A stretch of 64,000 nt of DNA. Origin: Frondihabitans sp. Leaf304. Its GTDB lineage: Bacteria; Actinomycetota; Actinomycetes; Actinomycetales; Microbacteriaceae. The stretch covers positions 92,562-156,561 of the forward strand of contig NZ_LMNV01000002.1 of the NCBI RefSeq assembly GCF_001423105.1, in the 5' to 3' direction. Below the pieces are notes generated by a model. That model was given only the letters and a program-made list of their open reading frames with translations, was not told where the DNA came from and did no database searches. This document shows positions 8,151 through 15,973 of this stretch, piece after piece (the first letter of the stretch is position 1; each line of letters begins with the position of its first letter). The position numbers and the translations under genes are program-made.

Positions 8151-9605
8151 GTGTCGAATTCGACGACCACCCGGATCCTGCCCACCCTCGATCGGTTCTT
8201 CGAGATCACGAAGAGGGGCAGCACCTGGGCGACCGAGGTGCGTGGCGGTCTCGTCACGTTCGTGACGATGGCGTACATCGTCATCTTGAACCCGCTGATC
8301 CTCGGCGGGTTCTCGGCCGACCAGGCGGCGAAAGACATCGCCGGCAACTGGCTGCAGAACGCCCAGGTCGGTGCCGTCACGGCTCTCACCGCCGGTGTGA
8401 TGACGATCCTGTTCGGTCTCGTCGCGCGTCTTCCGTTCGGCCTGGCCGCGGGGCTCGGCATCAACTCCTTCCTGGCCGTCAGCGTCGTCAAAGACGTCAC
8501 CTGGCCCGAGGCGATGGGCCTCGTCGTCATCGAGGGCCTCATCATCGTGATCCTCGCCGCGACCGGCCTTCGCACGCTCATCTTCAAGGCGGTGCCGCAG
8601 GCCCTGAAGACCGCGATCAGCGTCGGCATCGGCCTCTTCATCGCTTTCATCGGGCTCGTCGACGCCGGCTTCGTGCGCACGTCGGGGGAGGCGTCGCCGC
8701 CGGTCCAGCTCGGAATCGCAGGATCCGTCGAGACGTTGCCCACCATCGTGTTCGTCATCGGACTCGTCGTGATCGGCGTCCTCGTCGCTCGCAAGGTCCG
8801 CGCCGCGATCCTCATCGGCATCGTCGTCACCACGGTCATCGCGATCATTCTCAATCTCATCTTCAAGGTGCCCGAGTCGCTCGGCACGAACCCCGCGGGG
8901 TGGAACCTCAACGCACCCGGGCTCCCGACCAGCATCGTGTCGCTGCCCGACCTCTCGCTCGTCGGTCAGTTCGACCTCTTCGGCGCTTTCTCGCGTATCG
9001 GCGGAGTCGCGGCGACGATGCTCGTCTTCACCCTGGTCTTCACGAACTTCTTCGACGCGATGGGCACGATGACCGGCCTCGCCCGCCAGGCAGGCGTCGC
9101 TGCCCCCGACGGCACGTTCCCGCGCCTCCGCCCCGCCCTGATCGTCGAGGGCATCGGCGCTGTGGCCGGTGGCGCGTCGAGCGGTTCGTCGAACACGGTG
9201 TTCGTCGAGTCGGCATCCGGCGTCGGCGAGGGCGCGCGTACGGGGCTCGCGTCGGTCGTGACCGGCCTGCTGTTCGTGCTCGCGATGTTTTTCACGCCGC
9301 TGACCCAGGTCGTTCCGCTGGAGGTCGCCGCGGCTTCCCTCGTCGTCGTCGGTGCGCTCATGGTGTCGCAGATCAAAGACATCGTCTGGACCGACTTCAG
9401 CGTCGCACTCCCGGTCTTCCTCACCATCATCGTGATGCCGCTCACCTACTCGATCTCGAACGGAATCGGTGCCGGATTCATCTCGTGGGTGCTGCTCCGG
9501 TCGCTCTCGGGCAAGGGCAAGGAGATCAGCCCGCTGCTGTGGGTCGTCGCTCTGGGCTTCGTGATCTACTTCGCGCGCGGTCCGATTCAGGCCTGGATCG
9601 GGTAG
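8151..9605 (+). CDS. NCS2 purine permease, AzgA/GhxP type
   Basis: This 484-residue polytopic protein matches the AzgA branch of nucleobase:cation symporters (adenine, guanine, hypoxanthine). Seen in sequence are AYIVILNPLILGG near the N-terminus, RLPFGLAAGLGINSFLA, the central FTNFFDAMGTMTGLARQAG and the GASSGSSNTVFVESASGV segment that contributes to the substrate site. The GTG at 8151 is chosen because AGGAG lies four bases upstream and the protein then starts VSNSTTTRILPTLDRFFE, as in relatives; an in-frame ATG at 8100 has no such support. The gene is followed by a strong hairpin and appears to be a single transcription unit. Confidence 0.92.
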   Translation: MSNSTTTRILPTLDRFFEITKRGSTWATEVRGGLVTFVTMAYIVILNPLILGGFSADQAAKDIAGNWLQNAQVGAVTALTAGVMTILFGLVARLPFGLAAGLGINSFLAVSVVKDVTWPEAMGLVVIEGLIIVILAATGLRTLIFKAVPQALKTAISVGIGLFIAFIGLVDAGFVRTSGEASPPVQLGIAGSVETLPTIVFVIGLVVIGVLVARKVRAAILIGIVVTTVIAIILNLIFKVPESLGTNPAGWNLNAPGLPTSIVSLPDLSLVGQFDLFGAFSRIGGVAATMLVFTLVFTNFFDAMGTMTGLARQAGVAAPDGTFPRLRPALIVEGIGAVAGGASSGSSNTVFVESASGVGEGARTGLASVVTGLLFVLAMFFTPLTQVVPLEVAAASLVVVGALMVSQIKDIVWTDFSVALPVFLTIIVMPLTYSISNGIGAGFISWVLLRSLSGKGKEISPLLWVVALGFVIYFARGPIQAWIG

Positions 9606-9645
9606 CTCTCAGCCCTGCGCCGGGGGAGTTGGCGGTTTTTGTCGG

Positions 9646-9675
9646 AGTGGGCGGGTGCTACAGCACCCGCCCACT
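9646..9675. terminator. Hairpin downstream of the purine permease gene
   Basis: Perfect 14-bp arms AGTGGGCGGGTGCT (9646-9659) and AGCACCCGCCCACT (9662-9675) lie 40 bp after the permease stop. There is no clear T-run, which is common for actinobacterial terminators. Confidence 0.65.
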
Positions 9676-9733
9676 TCGTCTGGGAAGTGCCGAGACCTTT
9701 GCCTGCGGTTCTTCAGACTGCTTGGCAGATAGG

Positions 9734-9955
9734 TCATTCGACTCGCGGTGGTTTATTCCGGAGTGCGCGTGCCTTCTTGAATCGACCAAAGCCGAGGGCC
9801 ATACAGATTGACGAGGGAACAACGAGTGCGTTCCCCAGAAAGTGGCTGAAGCCTGCAAAGACGGCGAAGCTTGCGTAGTAGCCGACCATCGAGAGTGCCC
9901 AGAACAGGATGGCCGTTTGCACGAGCCGTTCTCGAGACACCGCACGCTGCCTCAC
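9734..9955 (-). CDS. Possible small two-helix membrane protein
   Basis: From a GTG at 9955 the reverse strand encodes 73 residues. There are two hydrophobic segments, around LVQTAILFWALSMVGYYA and FLGNALVVPSSICMALG, and a basic tail. That arrangement is plausible for a small membrane protein and unlikely in a random frame. Against it, codon usage is not typical of the genome, no clear ribosome site is seen and the surrounding region is low in GC. The same frame stays open upstream to an ATG at 10078, but the added residues look random. It may be a remnant. Function unknown. Confidence 0.35.
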   Translation of the reverse strand: MRQRAVSRERLVQTAILFWALSMVGYYASFAVFAGFSHFLGNALVVPSSICMALGFGRFKKARALRNKPPRVE

Positions 9956-10374
9956 TTGGGGGCCGAGGTCCGACACTGGATGACACTTCCGCCCCGCACG
10001 TCGTACCAGTACAGGGTTCTGTTTCGCGAGCACACCCCGGTCCTGTGAATGTAAGTGACTGCGAGTCCCACCTTGCATTCCTTTCTCGCCGCCCCGTTCG
10101 CACCACCTCTCGAACTATTCCGAACATCTACTCTTAATTCAAATATCGAGTTGGCATAGCTCGCTTTGGGGCTAGTCGCACGCGGACGGGGTGATACCCC
10201 GAGGGCGCGTTCGTGGAATCGAGTAGCGCGCCTGGGTGTCTGATCGTGCCCCCTTGATGCCTGGAGCCTCGGTTCGTTGATGGGGTGCCTTGGCGGTCGC
10301 GCGGGCCGTGAGTGTCGAAGCCCCTCATTGCGGCCCGGTTTGAAAATATTGAATTCTAGATTCCTGACAAGGTC

Positions 10375-10380
10375 TACGCT
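10375..10380 (+). promoter_or_regulatory. Possible -10 element, leaderless start of beta-helix gene
   Basis: TACGCT ends six bases before the GTG start codon and no ribosome site precedes the gene. That spacing is what a leaderless actinobacterial transcript would show. The preceding 40 bases are AT-rich, but no well-spaced -35 box is visible. Confidence 0.35.
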
Positions 10381-10386
10381 TAATCT

Positions 10387-11787
10387 GTGTCGAAATACAA
10401 CACCAGCTCGCTCTCGCGGCGCACACTCCTGACGACCGCGCTGGGCGCTTCCATCGCGGGTGCCCTCGCGCCGGCGGCGCCCTCACAGGCCGCGACGAGG
10501 CAGCCGCGCCCCGAGCGACGGTTCTTCTACCTCGCCTCAACCGGCGACAACAGCGCCGATGGGCGCTCACCCGCGACAGCCTGGCGGTCTCTCAACCGGT
10601 TGGGCACAGCTCTCTATACGGGCGCCGTCACTCGGGGCGACAGCGTCCTGTTTCGGCGGGGTGACACGTTCTACGGGCACATCGAGCACGTCCCCGCCCT
10701 CGAATCGACGGCGGAGACGCCCGCCCCGCTCGTCCTCGACGCCTACGGCGAGGGCGACCGCCCGGTGATCTGCGGATACAAGATCTGCGACGACCCCACC
10801 CAGTGGAAGCCGGTCGGCGACGGCCTCTGGAGCCTCGACCTCACCCTGCGCTCCGGCGCATACACGGGCAACGTCGATTCGCAGAACGTCGACGTCGGCT
10901 TCGTAAAGGTCGACGGGGTGATCAATGGCCAGAAACGCTGGAGCAGATCCGAGCTCGTCAACGACTGGGATTTCGTCTCGAACGCCAATCCGTTCGTCAT
11001 CCGGTCGCAAGAAAACCCGTCGCTACACGGGCGACGCGTCGAGATGGCGGTCGGCGAACATCTCATTGCCTCTCAGAGCGGAATGGCCGTCTCCGGCCTG
11101 GAATTGCGCGGTGGCGGAGCTCACGGGGTCCGCACGCCGTCCGGAGGGGTCCACAACCTTCACCTCAGTGATCTGGTCATCACGGAGATCGGCGGTGGGG
11201 AGCTGTTCGGCTCACCGGGGGCTCGCTTCGGCAACGGCATCGAGATAGGCATCGGAGCCTCGGGCGTTCTGGTCGAGAACTGCTCTGTGAGCCAGTGCTA
11301 CGACGTCGCGTTCACCTGTCAAGGGCCGCAGACGCCGACCGCGCGGGGATGGCGTGACGTGGTGTTCCGCGGCAACACGGGCGTCGACAACACGCAGTCT
11401 TTCGAGGTGTGGTCGAGCGGCACCGATCGGGGCCCGGGCTCCGGCTTCGTCGATTGCGCCTTCGTCGACAACGTCTGCTCGAACGCCGGCGGCGGGTGGG
11501 GTGCGCTCGTCCGCCCCGACAACGTCGGTAAGAGCACCCACCTGCTCTTCTACGGAATGGAGCTCCCGTCACCCATCGACATCTCGGGCAACACCTTTCG
11601 TTACGCGGCTCAGAACTACGCGTACTTCCGTGCCGGCATACCGGCAGAGCTCCGACTCGATCGCAACACCATCGAACTGGACCCGACCACTCCGCTGCAG
11701 TTCGGCAAGCCCTTCACCGTCGCGACGGCCGCCGAATGGACGGCCGCCGCGGGGGTCGAGCGGAACAGCAGGTTTACTGCTCGGTGA
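10387..11787 (+). CDS. Tat-exported right-handed beta-helix protein
   Basis: The 466-residue product begins with a twin-arginine signal (SRRTLL, Arg11-Arg12), a hydrophobic core and a likely cleavage after PSQA near residue 36. The mature part opens with FYLASTGDNSADGRSPATAW and GDSVLFRRGDTFYG, a common entry into parallel beta-helix proteins. Repeated short beta-strand coils follow (VENCSVSQCYDVAF, VFRGNTGVDNTQ, DISGNTFRYAAQNY). Such proteins are polysaccharide lyases, hydrolases or surface glycan-binding proteins; the substrate is not evident. It acts outside the membrane. It lies behind a lower-GC gap and its stop abuts the stop of the convergent YbhB-type gene. Confidence 0.82.
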   Translation: MSKYNTSSLSRRTLLTTALGASIAGALAPAAPSQAATRQPRPERRFFYLASTGDNSADGRSPATAWRSLNRLGTALYTGAVTRGDSVLFRRGDTFYGHIEHVPALESTAETPAPLVLDAYGEGDRPVICGYKICDDPTQWKPVGDGLWSLDLTLRSGAYTGNVDSQNVDVGFVKVDGVINGQKRWSRSELVNDWDFVSNANPFVIRSQENPSLHGRRVEMAVGEHLIASQSGMAVSGLELRGGGAHGVRTPSGGVHNLHLSDLVITEIGGGELFGSPGARFGNGIEIGIGASGVLVENCSVSQCYDVAFTCQGPQTPTARGWRDVVFRGNTGVDNTQSFEVWSSGTDRGPGSGFVDCAFVDNVCSNAGGGWGALVRPDNVGKSTHLLFYGMELPSPIDISGNTFRYAAQNYAYFRAGIPAELRLDRNTIELDPTTPLQFGKPFTVATAAEWTAAAGVERNSRFTAR

Positions 11788-12330
11788 CTACTTCGCCTCC
11801 CACCACGGCGCGATGACGGCGCGCGCGAGGGTGTGCGAGAAGAGGTTGAAGCCGAGGAACGCCGGCGACGCGCTGTCGTCGATGCCGAGGGTCTCGACGT
11901 CGACGGCGTGCACGGCGATGAAGTAGCGGTGCGGGCCGTGCCCGGCCGGCGGAGCGGCGCCGAGGAAGTGCGCGAGACCACCGTCGTTCTTCAGCTGGAA
12001 GGCGCCGTCGGGTAGCCCGGAGCCCTCGGCATCGCCCGCTCCCGACTCTAGCGAGGTGACCGACACGGGCACATCGACGACGGCCCAGTGCCAGAAGCCA
12101 GCTGCGGTGGGCGCATCGGGGTCGTACATGGTGACGGCGAAGCTCTTCGTCTCATCGGGGAAACCCGACCATGACAACTGCGGGCTGACGTCGCCGCCGC
12201 CGGCCCCGAAGATGCCCGAGACCTGAGGCGTCGAAAGCGGGGCGCCATCCTGAACGTCGGTCGAGGTGAGAGTAAAGCTCGGAACGTCGCCGATGGCGTC
12301 GTACGGCGAGGGGATCGAGGTGCTGCTCAT
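11788..12330 (-). CDS. YbhB/YbcL family (PEBP-like) protein
   Basis: This 180-residue cytosolic protein has the phosphatidylethanolamine-binding protein fold signature: [36 protein letters not shown] and [13 protein letters not shown]. Bacterial members bind small anionic ligands, and their cellular role is unsettled. The start ATG at 12330 is preceded on the reverse strand by AAGGAG with good spacing; the frame continues upstream but without supporting features. Its stop codon (reverse strand, 11790-11788) directly abuts the stop of the convergent beta-helix gene with no base between. Confidence 0.9.
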   Translation of the reverse strand: MSSTSIPSPYDAIGDVPSFTLTSTDVQDGAPLSTPQVSGIFGAGGGDVSPQLSWSGFPDETKSFAVTMYDPDAPTAAGFWHWAVVDVPVSVTSLESGAGDAEGSGLPDGAFQLKNDGGLAHFLGAAPPAGHGPHRYFIAVHAVDVETLGIDDSASPAFLGFNLFSHTLARAVIAPWWEAK

Positions 12331-12430
12331 GAAAACTCCTTCTGTTGCGTCTGTCGCCTTCGTTCTACACGAGCCCCCCGGCTTTCCGCTCAGCTGCCGC
12401 GGCCCCGCCGCCTCTTGAGGCCCGTTGGTT

Positions 12431-12484
12431 TGCCGAGATCGCAGTTCGCGTCGGGTCATAGCGACCTGTACTGCGATATCGGCA
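12431..12484. repeat. 54-nt palindromic element, left of DUF559 gene
   Basis: Outer arms TGCCGAGATCGCAGT (12431-12445) and ACTGCGATATCGGCA (12470-12484) pair at 14 of 15 positions. Inside, GTCG (12450-12453) and CGAC (12462-12465) pair around an 8-base loop, with symmetric 4-base unpaired stretches between the stems. The layout 15-4-4-8-4-4-15 is repeated exactly by the element at 13470-13523 on the other side of the DUF559 gene. Confidence 0.85.
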
Positions 12485-12513
12485 CCGGAGCTCGCCTGTG
12501 GAAAGCGCGAGCG

Positions 12514-12534
12514 AAGGATCCGGCAACTCACCAG
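12514..12534 (+). repeat. Dispersed intergenic motif, copy 3
   Basis: AAGGATCCGGCAACTCACCAG ends ten bases before the DUF559 start codon. It matches copies 1 and 2 apart from one extra G. This copy would be part of the 5' leader, and no ordinary ribosome site is visible between it and the ATG. Confidence 0.5.
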
Positions 12535-12544
12535 GCTTGACGAA

Positions 12545-13486
12545 ATGAAACCTTCGCGTCTTCCAGCCTCACTCCGTAACCAACCGTTTCGAGTGCGTGA
12601 TGCCGTGCCGATTGTCGGGCGTAATCGCCTGCGGCGGTCAGACCTCATCGTCGTCACGCGTGGATTGCGCCTGCATAGGTCGCTCCGCCACCTGACGGAT
12701 GCGCAGCGCTTCGCGCCCGGGCTCGGGGCGGATCAATTCTTCAGTCATACGACAGCCGCGGGCATCTGGGGAATGCCCGTACCGCGAGGCCCACTTCACG
12801 TCACAACCCTCGGTAGTGGTCCGATCATGAGGCGTCGGGGCGTGACCGGGCATCGTGTCTCACGCGAACGTGCCCAAGTCGTCACAAAGAACGGTCTCCG
12901 GGTAAGTGATGCCGTCACCTCCTTCTTCGAATCCGCCGCACTCACTGGAACGGACGAGGTGGACGACGACGATCTCGTAGCCTTGGCCGATTGGCTCGTG
13001 GGCAGGGCTTGTGGTCTCGATTTGGATGATCTGAGGCGGACTGCCGCTCGTTCAAGGGGACAGCGTGGAGTCCGTCGCATTCGACGGGCCCTCGATCTCG
13101 CGAGGGTCGGCTCCGAGTCGCGGAGGGAGACCCGGCTTCGACTCCGACTCGGGCGCGCCGGCTTCCGGCCGCCTCTGCTCAACTGTGATGTCCACGACGC
13201 GGACGGTCGATTCATCGGCAGGCCCGACATCATCTACGGCCGAGAGCGCGTTTGTATCGAGTACGACGGCGATCACCACCGAACAGATCGTAAGACCTTT
13301 CGAGAAGACATCCGTCGGCGTGAGCGGTTCTCGGCGGCAGGGTGGCACAGCATCCATGTGTCGGACGATGATCTGTTCGGTTCAAACTGGGACCAGTTCG
13401 TCCAGCATGCCGAGGCGGCGCTTGCCCGGGGGAGACGCGAGGCCGACGCGCGAGACGCCGCGCGAATGGCGCCGAGATCGCAGTAG
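12545..13486 (+). CDS. DUF559 (VSR-like) endonuclease-domain protein with AbiEi-like N-half
   Basis: This 313-residue protein has two parts. Residues 1-150 resemble the DNA-binding/AbiEi-antitoxin-like half found in many actinobacterial orphan proteins ([36 protein letters not shown]). Residues about 195-300 form a DUF559 PD-(D/E)XK nuclease-like domain with [11 protein letters not shown], the acidic core [17 protein letters not shown] and AGWHSIHV, as in Vsr endonucleases. No toxin partner is next to it. GC of the gene is slightly below its neighbours. The last codons and the stop lie inside the left arm of the palindrome at 13470-13523, and a matching palindrome precedes the gene. A role in nicking or maintaining those palindromes is speculation. 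Confidence 0.82.
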   Translation: MKPSRLPASLRNQPFRVRDAVPIVGRNRLRRSDLIVVTRGLRLHRSLRHLTDAQRFAPGLGADQFFSHTTAAGIWGMPVPRGPLHVTTLGSGPIMRRRGVTGHRVSRERAQVVTKNGLRVSDAVTSFFESAALTGTDEVDDDDLVALADWLVGRACGLDLDDLRRTAARSRGQRGVRRIRRALDLARVGSESRRETRLRLRLGRAGFRPPLLNCDVHDADGRFIGRPDIIYGRERVCIEYDGDHHRTDRKTFREDIRRRERFSAAGWHSIHVSDDDLFGSNWDQFVQHAEAALARGRREADARDAARMAPRSQ

Positions 13487-13523
13487 TGGTCGGAGCCACT
13501 CGACCACAAGTGCGATCTCGACA
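13470..13523. repeat. 54-nt palindromic element, right of DUF559 gene
   Basis: The left arm GCCGAGATCGCAGT (13471-13484) pairs with AGTGCGATCTCGAC (13509-13522) at 12 of 14 positions. The inner stem GTGGTCG/CGACCAC surrounds an 8-base loop. It has the same length and spacing as the element at 12431-12484 and shares GCCGAGATCGCAGT with it. The DUF559 stop codon TAG (13484-13486) is within this element. Confidence 0.85.
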
Positions 13524-13589
13524 TCCCGCACGCGCCGTGCGCGCCAGGGGACGCCCGCCACATGCGCCCGCACGTGCCACGATCAGACC

Positions 13590-14258
13590 ATGAGCACACT
13601 CGCGACCGCAGCCGCAGCCGACGCCGTCAAGGGCCGCTCCCGGCTCCGGTTCGCAGCGATGATGGCGATCGGCGTCGTGGTCGGAGGAGCCGCGGGCCTG
13701 TTCGGAGCCGGCCTCTCGTCGATCGTGATCGGCTGGGCCGCCGCGTGCCTCGGCTATCTCGTCTGGGTGTGGCTCGCCGTCGGGCGCTTGAGCGGCGAGC
13801 AGACCCGTCAGCACGCGACCCGTGAAGACCCTTCGCGCCCGACGAGCCATCTGCTTCTGATCGTGGCGTGTACCGCGTCGTTGGCCGCGGTCGCCACGCT
13901 CGTCGTGTCGGCCAACCGCGCCTCGGGAGCGGAAGCTGGCCTCCTCGCGGGGCTCGCGGTAGTGAGTGTGGCGCTGTCGTGGTTCCTCGTGCACACGCTC
14001 TTCATGCTCCGCTACGCCGTGCTCTATTACAACGGCACCGCCGAGGGCGGAATCGACTTCAACCAGCCCGAGCCGCCCGACTATGCCGACTTCGCCTACC
14101 TTGCGTTCGATCTGGGAATGACGTTCCAGGTGAGTGACACCACAGTGTCGTCGAGCGCGATTCGGCACGTCGTGCTCCGGCACTGCCTCCTGTCGTACCT
14201 GTTCGGCACGGTGATCCTGGCGACCCTCATCAACCTGGTCGCCGGTCTCGGATCCTGA
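13590..14258 (+). CDS. DUF1345 family membrane protein
   Basis: This 222-residue protein has about five hydrophobic segments. It carries the DUF1345 signature in its C-terminal half: LFMLRYAVLYYNGTAEGGIDF, DYADFAYLAFDLGMTFQVSDT and LRHCLLSYLFGTVILATLINL. The family is widespread and uncharacterised. The ATG at 13590 is used because the upstream frame would run through the DUF559 gene and its palindrome. It stands alone, with a palindromic operator-like site and an aldo/keto reductase gene downstream. Confidence 0.85.
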   Translation: MSTLATAAAADAVKGRSRLRFAAMMAIGVVVGGAAGLFGAGLSSIVIGWAAACLGYLVWVWLAVGRLSGEQTRQHATREDPSRPTSHLLLIVACTASLAAVATLVVSANRASGAEAGLLAGLAVVSVALSWFLVHTLFMLRYAVLYYNGTAEGGIDFNQPEPPDYADFAYLAFDLGMTFQVSDTTVSSSAIRHVVLRHCLLSYLFGTVILATLINLVAGLGS

Positions 14259-14335
14259 CGGGCGAAGCGATCGTGACCGGCAACGCACGGAGTATCGCTC
14301 CATCCGCTCGTGTCAATCCGTGCGGCTGCACCCGA

Positions 14336-14347
14336 GTGAGCGCTCAC
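14336..14347. promoter_or_regulatory. Palindromic operator-like site before aldo/keto reductase
   Basis: GTGAGCGCTCAC is a perfect 12-bp palindrome, and pairing resumes two bases further out on both sides. It lies about 60 bp before the reductase start, where a TetR-type repressor could block transcription. No TetR gene is adjacent, so this is inference from the site shape. Confidence 0.4.
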
Positions 14348-14406
14348 CCGCGGAGTAGCGTTGGCGCGGGCGCACCGACGCGCCCACGACAAGGAGCATC
14401 GTTCGC

Positions 14407-15411
14407 ATGGAATTCAGGTATCTCGGCAACTCGGGCCTCAAGATCTCCGAGCTCACCTACGGCAACTGGCTGACGCACGGCTCCCAGGTGGAGAACGACA
14501 CGGCTACCGCGTGCGTGCGCAAGGCGCTCGACGTCGGTATCTCGACCTTCGACACCGCCGACGTGTACGCCAACACTCAGGCCGAGACGGTTCTCGGCGA
14601 GGCCCTGAAGGGGGAGCGTCGCGAGTCGCTCGAGATCTTCACCAAGGTCTACGGGCCGACCGGGCCGAAGGGTCACAACGACACCGGTCTGAGCCGCAAG
14701 CACATCACCGAGTCGATCAACGGGTCGCTGAAGCGCCTCCAGACCGACTACGTCGACCTCTACCAGGCGCACCGCTACGACGTCGAGACCCCGCTCGAAG
14801 AGACGATGCAGGCGTTCGCCGACGTGGTCCGCCAGGGCAAGGTGCTCTACATCGGTGTCAGCGAGTGGAACGCCCAGCAGCTCCGCGACGGGTCCGCCCT
14901 CGCCAAGGAGCTCGGCATCCAGCTCATCTCGAACCAGCCCGAGTATTCGCTCCTCTGGCGCGTGATCGAAGACGAGGTCGTGCCGGCGTCGAAAGAGCTC
15001 GGCATCTCGCAGATCGTCTGGTCGCCGGTGGCTCAGGGCGTGCTCACCGGCAAGTACAAGAAGGGCGCAGAACTGCCCGCAGGATCCCGTGCAACCGACG
15101 AAAAGGGCGGCGCCGGCATGATCTCGCGCTGGATGGGCGACGACGTGCTCGACGCCGTGGCTCAGCTGGAGCCGATCGCGAGCGATCTCGGCCTGACCCA
15201 GGCGCAGCTGTCGCTCGCCTGGGTGCTGCACAACGACAACGTCGCGTCGGCGATCATCGGCGCGTCTCGCCCCGAGCAGGTCGAGTCGAATGCGGTCGCG
15301 GCCGGCGTGAAGCTCGAGGCCGACGTCGTTGCGCGCATCGAGGCGGTGTTCGAGGGGCTGGCCGAGACCGACCCGTCGAAGACGCAGATGCCGGCGGGCC
15401 GCGAAGCCTAG
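14407..15411 (+). CDS. Aldo/keto reductase, potassium-channel beta-subunit-like
   Basis: This 334-residue TIM-barrel NADPH oxidoreductase has the usual catalytic tetrad Asp49, Tyr54, Lys80 and His122. The N-terminus MEFRYLGNSGLKISELTYGNW and the long insert before SLAWVLHNDNVASAIIGASRPEQ place it near the KCNAB/YghZ branch, which reduces aldehydes such as methylglyoxal. The physiological substrate is unknown. AAGGAG lies ten bases before the ATG. A GTGAGCGCTCAC palindrome in the leader suggests repressor control. A long hairpin at 15417-15456 ends the transcript. Confidence 0.92.
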   Translation: MEFRYLGNSGLKISELTYGNWLTHGSQVENDTATACVRKALDVGISTFDTADVYANTQAETVLGEALKGERRESLEIFTKVYGPTGPKGHNDTGLSRKHITESINGSLKRLQTDYVDLYQAHRYDVETPLEETMQAFADVVRQGKVLYIGVSEWNAQQLRDGSALAKELGIQLISNQPEYSLLWRVIEDEVVPASKELGISQIVWSPVAQGVLTGKYKKGAELPAGSRATDEKGGAGMISRWMGDDVLDAVAQLEPIASDLGLTQAQLSLAWVLHNDNVASAIIGASRPEQVESNAVAAGVKLEADVVARIEAVFEGLAETDPSKTQMPAGREA

Positions 15412-15416
15412 CGAGT

Positions 15417-15456
15417 TCGGGTTCGGCCCCGGCGCATGATGCGGGGCCGAGCCCGA
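15417..15456. terminator. Bidirectional terminator between convergent genes
   Basis: Arms at 15417-15431 and 15442-15456 pair over 15 positions with a single G-U-type mismatch. They sit between the convergent reductase (stop 15411) and DUF3224 gene (stop 15470). Confidence 0.75.
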
Positions 15457-15469
15457 GGATCCTTCGGGG

Positions 15470-15871
15470 TTACGAAGAAAGAAGGCTCAGCACGAAGAAC
15501 GGACCGCCGTTGTCGTGTTGGATCGCCGCACTCCCCGCAAACCGAGCGAAGTCGCCCGTGCCCGAACCCGGCACGATGTTGCCGAACTGACCGGAGTCGC
15601 TCGGAGTCTGCATCGCGCCGTGGTGGATGGTGATGGCACCCGATCGACCGTCGTCGAGGGTTCCCGACAGGCGCTCGACGGCGACGTAGCCGCGACCAGT
15701 CTCTTCCTCACCCGAGGTGAGAAAGACCAGGTCGCTCTGCCCGACGAGCCCGGCTGTGAACGTCTTGTGCATGGCCAGGCCCTGCACCCACGACGCATCG
15801 GCGCCCGGGATCTCGACCGGTGTCGCCGCGGTGACGTCGAAGCGGAGGGTCAGGGTCTCGACGATGTCCAT
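15470..15871 (-). CDS. DUF3224 family protein
   Basis: This 133-residue protein is predicted all-beta. It has the DUF3224 pattern: a basic-poor N-terminus MDIVETLTLRFDVTAATPVEI, FTAGLVGQSDLVFLTSG, GYVAVERLSGTLDGR-like text and the conserved SGAITIHHGAMQ. The family has an allene-oxide-cyclase-like barrel in known structures and no firm biochemical role. It is probably cytosolic and monocistronic, between two terminator hairpins and facing the reductase gene. Confidence 0.82.
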   Translation of the reverse strand: MDIVETLTLRFDVTAATPVEIPGADASWVQGLAMHKTFTAGLVGQSDLVFLTSGEEETGRGYVAVERLSGTLDDGRSGAITIHHGAMQTPSDSGQFGNIVPGSGTGDFARFAGSAAIQHDNGGPFFVLSLLSS

Positions 15872-15916
15872 GCGCTCACGCTACCCGACGCGACAAATCG
15901 ACCCCGACACCGCAAA

Positions 15917-15954
15917 TCGGGCCCGACCCCGCCGAAAGGCGGTGCCGGGCCCGA
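15917..15954. terminator. Terminator of the two-gene aldo/keto reductase operon
   Basis: TCGGGCCCG (15917-15925) pairs with CGGGCCCGA (15946-15954). An inner stem CCGCC/GGCGG closes a GAAA tetraloop. It lies 20 bp after the reverse-strand reductase stop at 15974 and is followed on that strand by a short T-run. Confidence 0.8.
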
Positions 15955-15973
15955 AGAAGAGTGTCGTTACGAG

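Larger units (their letters stand above)
9676..10386. other. Lower-GC gap between purine permease and beta-helix genes
   Basis: This 711-bp stretch has visibly lower GC than its surroundings and no gene with typical codon usage. It contains one possible small reverse-strand membrane protein (9734-9955) and an AT-rich segment at 10130-10150. A very AT-rich promoter-like stretch lies at 10339-10386, in front of the beta-helix gene. I see no tRNA or transposase remnant. The composition suggests foreign or decayed DNA. Confidence 0.5.

Noticed and set aside
9658-9945. 95-codon reverse-strand frame overlapping the small membrane protein candidate
   Set aside because: Its product has no hydrophobic or domain pattern and an irregular composition, so the other frame is the better candidate.
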